The position numbers were made by a program, and so were the translations under genes. Below the pieces are notes generated by a model. That model saw only the letters and a program-made list of their open reading frames with translations, searched no databases and had not been told where the DNA came from. Below, in pieces: positions 33,053 through 38,354 of a stretch of DNA of 38,354 nucleotides (within the stretch, counting starts at the first letter, position 1; the number at the start of each line of letters is the position of its first letter). Source of the DNA: Chitinophaga pinensis (GTDB lineage: Bacteria; Bacteroidota; Bacteroidia; 2-12-FULL-35-15); assembly GCA_945885475.1 (NCBI GenBank), contig CAMCYR010000030.1:1-38354 (forward strand), read 5' to 3'.

Positions 33053-34042
33053 TTACATTTTTAATTTGAGAGCTTCTTCAAGTAATTGTTTTTTATCTAT
33101 TGGAACAACGCCTACTTTTTCACAAACGAGTCCTCCAGCTAAATTAGCAAGCGTCGCTGTTTGAATAGGAGAGAGGTTTGCCGCAATGCAAAGTGCCGCA
33201 ATACTTACTACCGTGTCGCCAGCTCCGGAAACATCTGCAATATTGCGAATGTGCGCAGGAACCACTGCTTTTGTTTTTGTGCTATGCGTGTACACACCTT
33301 TTTCAGAAAGTGTAATCAAAGCTGTTTGGATGTTTTGTTTTTTTATAAAACGATCCACAATTTTTTCAAGTTCTTTAATGTTGTTGTGATTGAATTCAAT
33401 TTTTAATCCTTCTTTTAGTTCCTTTAAATTTGGCTTGAACAATGTAACACCGGTATAAGCCAAAAAGTTTTTCTTCTTCGGATCTACAACAGTTGGAATC
33501 CCTTTTTGTTTTGCAAAAGTAGCAACAGAATTAATTAAATCTTCATTGATGCAGCCTTTGTCATAATCTTCAAAAATGATCACATGTATCTTTTCAGATG
33601 CGATTAGTTTTTTGATTTCAGCACTGAGTGATTTAATTTCCTTACTGTCAATTGTGCTTTCAATTTCTTCATCCACACGAAGCATCTGATGATTATTGCT
33701 GATCACACGGGTTTTAACGGTTGTTATTCGGTTTTTACTTTTAAAGATTCCTTTAGAAGACAGTTTCTGCGTTTTTAATAAATTTAAAAACGTTTTTGCA
33801 CCGTCATCATCACCAATTACAGAGCACAGGATCGGATTTGCGCCCATCGCCTGAATGTTCAGGGCAACATTTGCAGCACCACCCAGACGGTTTTCTTTTT
33901 TATTAACAGCAACAATAGGTACGGGAGCTTCAGGAGAAATGCGGTTTACATTCCCCCACATATATGCGTCAATCATCACATCACCAATGATAAGCACATT
34001 GATTTTGTTAAATGCTTTGAAGGTTTCCTTGAAATTTGTCAT
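33053..34042 (-). CDS. hldE: D-glycero-beta-D-manno-heptose 7-phosphate kinase (HldE kinase-domain type)
   Basis: A 329-residue PfkB-family kinase that phosphorylates heptose 7-phosphate at C1 for synthesis of the ADP-heptose used in LPS core. Seen: NVNRISPEAPVPIVAV at 31-46, RLGGAANVALNI at 52-63, VVDPKKKNF at about 185-193, and the catalytic GAGDT with Asp276. Only the kinase domain is present; the cytidylyltransferase-like domain of E. coli HldE is missing, so the adenylyltransferase (HldC type) must be separate. It follows the aminotransferase by 12 bp, which suggests cotranscription. Other sugar kinases of the PfkB family are the main alternative. Confidence 0.85.
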   Translation of the reverse strand: MTNFKETFKAFNKINVLIIGDVMIDAYMWGNVNRISPEAPVPIVAVNKKENRLGGAANVALNIQAMGANPILCSVIGDDDGAKTFLNLLKTQKLSSKGIFKSKNRITTVKTRVISNNHQMLRVDEEIESTIDSKEIKSLSAEIKKLIASEKIHVIIFEDYDKGCINEDLINSVATFAKQKGIPTVVDPKKKNFLAYTGVTLFKPNLKELKEGLKIEFNHNNIKELEKIVDRFIKKQNIQTALITLSEKGVYTHSTKTKAVVPAHIRNIADVSGAGDTVVSIAALCIAANLSPIQTATLANLAGGLVCEKVGVVPIDKKQLLEEALKLKM

Positions 34043-34054
34043 TGCCCGAAAAAA

Positions 34055-35248
34055 TTAGTTCAATTTTGCTAAAGATTCTTTGATTCTTTTTACAGCCTCA
34101 ATTAACGTTTTTTCTGCAGCAGCGTATGAAAAACGAATACAGTTGTCGTCACCAAATGCATCACCTGAAACAAGCGCAATATTGCCTTCTTCAAGCAAAA
34201 ACATGCTGAGGTCGTGCGAGTTTTTTATTGTGTAGGTGTTATATGATTTTCCAAAATAGGAAGAAATATCAAAGAAAATATAGAATGCGCCATCAGGGGT
34301 ATTTGTTTTTAAACCAGGAATCTCATTTAATGCAGCCAAAACAAGATCTCTGCGTTTTTTAAACGCGTCACGCATTTCGACTGTAACAGAAGGATCAGCC
34401 TTGGCTGCTTCAAGAGCGGCCATTTGAGAAATGGAAGAAGTACCGGAAGTAAATTGTCCCTGCATTTTTTCACAGGCCTGAGCAATCCATAATGGGGCAC
34501 CTATGTAACCAATCCTCCATCCCGTCATTGCAAATCCTTTCGACATTCCATTAACGGTTATCACACGGTCGTATATAAAATCGAATTGAGCGATACTTTC
34601 GTGTTTGCCAATAAAATTGATGTATTCATAGATCTCATCTGAAATGATATACAGATCAGGGAATTGAATGATCACTTCAGCAAGTGCTTTTAATTCTTCC
34701 TTATTATAAACAGATCCACTTGGGTTACAAGGAGTACTGAAAACGATCATTTTAGTTTTTGGAGTGATCGCCTTTTTTAACTGTTCAGGAGAAATTTTAA
34801 AATTTGATTCAACAGAAGTTGAAATTGTAACCGGAACGCCTTCAGCGAGTTTAATAGTTTCTATGTAGCTAACCCAATAAGGGATAGGAACAATTACTTC
34901 TTCGCCTGGATTAACAAGACTTAAAATTATATTTGCGATCGATTGTTTAGCTCCCGTAGAAACAATAATTTGTTCGGGAGTATACGTTAAATGATTGTCG
35001 CGTTTAAATTTTTCAGAGATAGCCTTCCGGAGATCAAGATACCCGGCAACCGGAGAATAGCGCGTAATATTATTGTCGATGGCTGCTTTAGCCGCATCTT
35101 TAATAAATTGAGGGGTATCGAAATCGGGTTCACCAATACTCAGACTAATGATATCTTTTCCTTGTGCTTGCAATTCTCGGCTTTTTTTAGCCATTGCCAG
35201 CGTTTGTGATTCTGCTAGGTTATTTATTCTATCAGATAGTTTGCTCAT
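34055..35248 (-). CDS. PLP-dependent class I aminotransferase (aspartate aminotransferase-like)
   Basis: A 397-residue fold-type I enzyme, probably aspartate or aromatic/aspartate aminotransferase of the Igamma-type. Seen: GEPDFDTPQFIKDAAKAAI near 39-57, ITRYSPVAGYLDLRKAI near 61-77, STPCNPSGSVY with Asn175, SDEIYEYI with Asp204, and NGMSKGFAMTGWRIGY with PLP lysine Lys237. IRFSYAAAEKTL near the end carries the substrate-binding arginine. The amino-acid range cannot be fixed from sequence. It is first in the minus-strand run that continues with the heptose kinase, ubiE and porT. Confidence 0.92.
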   Translation of the reverse strand: MSKLSDRINNLAESQTLAMAKKSRELQAQGKDIISLSIGEPDFDTPQFIKDAAKAAIDNNITRYSPVAGYLDLRKAISEKFKRDNHLTYTPEQIIVSTGAKQSIANIILSLVNPGEEVIVPIPYWVSYIETIKLAEGVPVTISTSVESNFKISPEQLKKAITPKTKMIVFSTPCNPSGSVYNKEELKALAEVIIQFPDLYIISDEIYEYINFIGKHESIAQFDFIYDRVITVNGMSKGFAMTGWRIGYIGAPLWIAQACEKMQGQFTSGTSSISQMAALEAAKADPSVTVEMRDAFKKRRDLVLAALNEIPGLKTNTPDGAFYIFFDISSYFGKSYNTYTIKNSHDLSMFLLEEGNIALVSGDAFGDDNCIRFSYAAAEKTLIEAVKRIKESLAKLN

Positions 35249-35270
35249 AATACTTAGAGTTTATAGAACA

Positions 35271-35278
35271 CAAATCTA
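35271..35278 (-). promoter_or_regulatory. Predicted -7 element for the aminotransferase run
   Basis: On the minus strand this reads TAGATTTG, an exact TAnnTTTG match, 22 bases before the ATG at 35248. A TTG lies 16 bases upstream (35297-35295), slightly close. It may drive the run aminotransferase, heptose kinase, ubiE, porT and the oxidoreductase. Confidence 0.45.
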
Positions 35279-35332
35279 CTAAAATTGTGTCATTCAAGTG
35301 TGTTAAAAACGATTTATACCAAATATTAACGA

Positions 35333-35833
35333 CTACTCCGCTGGAGGTAGATTAAATTTTGCCCAATCTTCCTTTGCAGGACCGTATACAGATGGAACCA
35401 TTAGTCCGGATTGGCGCATTAAAATGGTTAATTGTCCACGGTGATGAACTTGGTGCTTTATTAAAGCAGAGAGCGTTACACCATTCTTCCAATTTTCACC
35501 ATATAAGTTCACTTCATCTAGTAATGCCTTGTCATCCCAATGTTTTTCAACTTGTTCAGTTACAGATAAAGCTGACTTTTCATATGCTTCGATAATTTCT
35601 TCGATTGTTGCGGGAGCTTTGCTGTGTTCTTCCGGTCCTTCAACTGAAAGTCCGGTTCTATTCATCATTTCATTTAATGTAATGGTGATGTGCCAGCATA
35701 AATTGGCAATACTCCTTACATTTTCATGGTCTTTTTTGTTGAGTGCTTCATTTGTAATGTTTTTTAAAACACTAAGTGTAGCTTCACTTTCATTAACCCA
35801 TTCTGTTAAAAAGTCTGTTGTATTTCTGAACAT
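35333..35833 (-). CDS. DinB-family protein
   Basis: A 166-residue four-helix-bundle protein of the DinB/YfiT type, predicted metal-binding and possibly a thiol transferase. Likely metal ligands are His48 in IANLCWHITITLNEMM and the histidines in the late block ALIKHQVHHRGQLTILMRQS at about 124-143. VYGPAKEDW follows near 154, as in many Bacteroidota DinB proteins. The gene is single, on the same strand as the aminotransferase with an 84 bp gap, and divergent from the gene at 36049. The substrate is unknown. Confidence 0.88.
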   Translation of the reverse strand: MFRNTTDFLTEWVNESEATLSVLKNITNEALNKKDHENVRSIANLCWHITITLNEMMNRTGLSVEGPEEHSKAPATIEEIIEAYEKSALSVTEQVEKHWDDKALLDEVNLYGENWKNGVTLSALIKHQVHHRGQLTILMRQSGLMVPSVYGPAKEDWAKFNLPPAE

Positions 35834-36048
35834 AAATTTAATTTTATTGTCCGCAAGTTTAGGTAAAAATATGATTGGTCGTATTCGTTTTGTGAATCTT
35901 CCCGATTGATTTAATTATGTGTTGAAAAATTGCGATATTTAGCCACTAGTTAAGATTAAATAGAAGAAGGCTAATTTGAAGATTATAGAACAATAGATTT
36001 TCTGTCAACTTTGCTATTTCATTAAAAAAATACCTAAAACAAAAAAAT

Positions 36049-36567
36049 ATGGATCCATTATTTGAGATTATGAAAATACTTTTGCCATCGGCAATTGTTT
36101 TTTTAACAGCATATTATTTAGTAAAGAATTTTTTGGATCACGAAAGCAGAAAGAGGGTGCTGGATTTAAAATTGGCGAATCAAACGGTAATCACTCCCAT
36201 TCGTTTGCAGGCATATGAGCGCGTGATTCTTCTTTTAGAGAGAATCAATCCTACAAGTATGGTAATGCGACTGAATAAAGTAGGAGGCGCAGCTACATTT
36301 CAGGGAGAGTTGTTAAAAACGGTGAGAACGGAGTATGAGCATAATTTGTCGCAACAGATCTACATGAGTACAAAATCCTGGGATGCCGTTGTTAAGGCAA
36401 AAGAAGAAACAATTAAACTGATCAATGTTGCATCAACAAGAGTTACAGCAGATTCCTCCGCGATGGAATTAGCGCAGGCAATTATTACTGTTTCCGCACA
36501 ATTAACTGAATTACCAACAAAAGCTGCAATTGAACTCATCAAAAAGGAAATAGGGAAAGAATTCTAA
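36049..36567 (+). CDS. Membrane-anchored conserved protein of unknown function
   Basis: A 172-residue protein with an N-terminal membrane helix (about 6-26, EIMKILLPSAIVFLTAYYLV) and a helical cytosolic part that looks like coiled coil or a helical bundle. Recognisable stretches are RLQAYERVILLLERINPTSM at about 52-71 and LRTEYEHNLSQQIYMS-like residues at about 90-110. This pattern occurs in a conserved Bacteroidota family with no known function (DUF7935-like; that label is from memory). It is 83 bp upstream of the mutase gene on the same strand, with no clear promoter between, so they may share a transcript. Confidence 0.75.
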   Translation: MDPLFEIMKILLPSAIVFLTAYYLVKNFLDHESRKRVLDLKLANQTVITPIRLQAYERVILLLERINPTSMVMRLNKVGGAATFQGELLKTVRTEYEHNLSQQIYMSTKSWDAVVKAKEETIKLINVASTRVTADSSAMELAQAIITVSAQLTELPTKAAIELIKKEIGKEF

Positions 36568-36650
36568 GATCAAGAAAGTTGAATTTTTAAATATGGAATT
36601 TGGAAAAGCATTCATTAACCAAATTCTCAATTGATGAATAACCTAACATT

Positions 36651-38216
36651 ATGGAAGAAAAAGAATTAAAAGACAAGTTTTTAACAGATTCGAGCATTGA
36701 AATAAAGCGTGTTTACTCCAAACTTGATGTGGCAGATGAGCAGCCCGGTGAGTTTCCATTTACCCGCGGTGTGCAGTCTACCATGTACCGCAGTAAATTA
36801 TGGACCATGCGTCAATACGCAGGATTCTCAACAGCTGAAGAGTCAAATAAACGTTACCATTACTTGTTGAATAACGGTACAACCGGTTTGTCGGTTGCTT
36901 TTGATTTGCCTACTCAAATTGGTTACGACAGCAGCCATGATTTTGCAGATGGGGAAGTAGGGAAAGCAGGAGTTGCAATTGATTCCTTGAGGGATATTGA
37001 AATATTATTTGATGGAATTAAACTGGAGAATATAACCACTTCAATGACCATTAATTCAACAGCATCCATTCTTTTGTCAATGTATGTTGCATTGGCAAAA
37101 AAGCAGGGAGCCGATTTAAAAAAGATCTCCGGAACAATTCAAAATGACATCTTAAAAGAGTATGCGGCAAGGGGAACATATATTTATCCTCCGAAACCAA
37201 GCATGCGGATCATTACTGATATTTTTGAATATTGCAGCAAAGAAGTTCCAAAATGGAATACGATCTCCATATCTGGTTACCATATCCGCGAGGCAGGTTC
37301 AACTGCAGTTCAGGAACTGGCTTTTACGCTTGCAAATGGTAAAGCATATCTAAAGGCTGCAATCGATAAAGGTTTGGATATCAATATTTTTGCTAAACGA
37401 TTATCTTTCTTTTTTAATGCACATAACAATATGTTTGAAGAGGTGGCAAAGTTCAGAGCTGCTCGAAGAATGTGGGCAAAAATAACGAAAGAGCTGGGTG
37501 CGACAGATCCGAGAGCTCAAATGTTGCGTTTTCATACACAAACAGGCGGTTCTACCTTAACTGCTCAACAACCGCAAAACAATATTCCAAGAGTAACTAT
37601 TCAGGCGATGTCGGCTGTTTTGGGCGGAACCCAGAGTTTGCATACGAATGGATTCGACGAGGCAATAGCATTACCAACAGAAGAAGCTGCAAGAATCGCC
37701 CTGCGAACACAGCAAATCATTGCTTTTGAAAGTGGAATTACAGATACCGTTGATCCGTTGGCGGGTTCTTATTTTGTCGAGGCCTTGACAAATGAAGTAG
37801 AAGCAGCAGCTTGGGATTATATCCATAAAATTGATGCGATGGGCGGCTCTGTCGATGCGATAGAGCAGGGGTACTTGCAAAATGAAATTGCCGCATCTGC
37901 ATATAAATACCAAAAAGATATTCAAACAGGTGAAAAAGTAATTGTTGGTGTAAATAAATTCACAAGTGAGGAAGCGCCTTTAAAAGATGTTTTCACCGTA
38001 GATGATTCTATTCGTCAATTGCAAATAGATAAAATCAATAAAGTGAAGTCGGAGAGGGATAACGACAAAGTACAGAACTTGTTAAAAAAATTAGATGAGC
38101 ATGCACGTGCAGATGTGAATGTGATGCCTGTAATTCTCGAATCGGCTGAGAGTTACGCAACCTTGGGAGAAATTGCAGATACCATGAGGAATGTTTTTGG
38201 GGAATATGCAGGGTAA
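36651..38216 (+). CDS. Methylmalonyl-CoA mutase catalytic subunit lacking the B12-binding domain
   Basis: A 521-residue protein equal to the catalytic (TIM-barrel) half of methylmalonyl-CoA mutase. This enzyme interconverts (R)-methylmalonyl-CoA and succinyl-CoA with adenosylcobalamin. Seen: [20 protein letters not shown] at 38-57, [20 protein letters not shown] in the middle, and [20 protein letters not shown]. Tyr56, Arg174 and His211 have the same spacing (118 and 37) as Tyr89, Arg207 and His244 of the P. shermanii enzyme, which supports methylmalonyl-CoA rather than isobutyryl-CoA as substrate. The protein stops where the B12 domain would begin; no DxHxxG motif is present. The cobalamin subunit must be separate and is not in this window. 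Confidence 0.9.
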   Translation: MEEKELKDKFLTDSSIEIKRVYSKLDVADEQPGEFPFTRGVQSTMYRSKLWTMRQYAGFSTAEESNKRYHYLLNNGTTGLSVAFDLPTQIGYDSSHDFADGEVGKAGVAIDSLRDIEILFDGIKLENITTSMTINSTASILLSMYVALAKKQGADLKKISGTIQNDILKEYAARGTYIYPPKPSMRIITDIFEYCSKEVPKWNTISISGYHIREAGSTAVQELAFTLANGKAYLKAAIDKGLDINIFAKRLSFFFNAHNNMFEEVAKFRAARRMWAKITKELGATDPRAQMLRFHTQTGGSTLTAQQPQNNIPRVTIQAMSAVLGGTQSLHTNGFDEAIALPTEEAARIALRTQQIIAFESGITDTVDPLAGSYFVEALTNEVEAAAWDYIHKIDAMGGSVDAIEQGYLQNEIAASAYKYQKDIQTGEKVIVGVNKFTSEEAPLKDVFTVDDSIRQLQIDKINKVKSERDNDKVQNLLKKLDEHARADVNVMPVILESAESYATLGEIADTMRNVFGEYAG

Positions 38217-38244
38217 TCATAAGTTAAAAATAATCGAATAAAAA

Positions 38245-38276
38245 TTTGGTTAATAATATTAACTAGTTTACATTTG
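38245..38276 (+). promoter_or_regulatory. Predicted promoter of the gene cut at the right edge
   Basis: TTTG (38245-38248) is followed after 20 bases by TACATTTG (38269-38276), matching both elements of the Bacteroidota promoter. It lies 28 bases before the ATG at 38305. This is the clearest promoter in the window. Confidence 0.6.
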
Positions 38277-38304
38277 TGATCTAATAATTTAAAAAAACAA
38301 AAAA

Positions 38305-38354
38305 ATGGAAAATCAAAATTTAACTTCGGAAGAACAAATTTCTATCATTGAAAA
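38305..38354 (+). CDS. Start of an unidentified protein (cut by window edge)
   Basis: An ATG after an A-rich leader opens a frame of 16 complete codons (MENQNLTSEEQISIIE) that continues past the window. The start resembles small Bacteroidota membrane proteins beginning LTxEESLxIIxxM, but this is a weak impression from very few residues. A strong promoter match just upstream supports that a gene begins here. Confidence 0.55.
   Translation, partial: MENQNLTSEEQISIIE

Overview
The window looks like a chromosomal segment from a member of the Bacteroidota, probably outside the Bacteroidales and possibly near the Flavobacteriales. The evidence is low G+C DNA, A-rich start regions without clear Shine-Dalgarno sequences, two secreted proteins with C-terminal sorting domains of the type IX secretion system (T9SS), a PorT-like gene beside a menaquinone methyltransferase gene, and repeated matches to the Bacteroidota -7 promoter element TAnnTTTG. 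Nearly all of it is housekeeping or lineage-typical metabolism. I see no phage, insertion sequence, CRISPR array, rRNA or tRNA gene, and no gene-free stretch longer than about 220 bp.

Left part (1-13300). A cut-off gene end is followed by a membrane-anchored patatin-like lipase (-). Next come the last two steps of histidine breakdown: hutI and a fused formimidoyltransferase-cyclodeaminase (-). On the + strand follow a T9SS cargo protein, chorismate synthase (aroC), a large AsmA-like envelope protein and a PorE-like OmpA-family protein. Two degenerate dispersed repeats flank the AsmA-like gene.

Middle (13310-24811, all -). A compact three-gene unit encodes a small secreted protein, a secreted alpha/beta-hydrolase with a T9SS tail, and a two-helix ion-channel-like protein whose start overlaps the hydrolase stop by 4 bp. 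It sits downstream of pruA, from which it is separated by a clear terminator. Then come an unrecognised 680-residue exported protein with an unrecognised acidic partner, murQ, a fused alpha/beta 2-oxoacid dehydrogenase E1, and a small exported membrane protein.

Right part (24940-38354). A TerC-family protein (+) overlaps tail-to-tail with a YihY/BrkB-family membrane protein that ends the DUF4783-like gene, nadC, brkB operon. rlmH (+) is divergent from that operon. A CvfB-like S1 protein and a small holin-family membrane protein follow. Next is a closely spaced minus-strand run whose order of transcription is: aminotransferase, heptose-7-phosphate kinase, ubiE/menG, porT, FAD-dependent oxidoreductase. 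A DinB-family gene precedes it. On the + strand are a membrane-anchored conserved protein and a methylmalonyl-CoA mutase catalytic subunit without its B12 domain, then the start of a gene cut by the window edge.

Functionally, amino-acid and odd-chain carbon breakdown (hutI, ftcD, pruA, E1, mutase) is interspersed with envelope construction and protein export (AsmA-like, PorE-like, PorT, heptose kinase, MurQ). I did not find a clearly new multi-gene system. The best candidates for novelty are the secreted hydrolase/channel-like unit at 13310-16109 and the unrecognised exported protein pair at 18054-20676.
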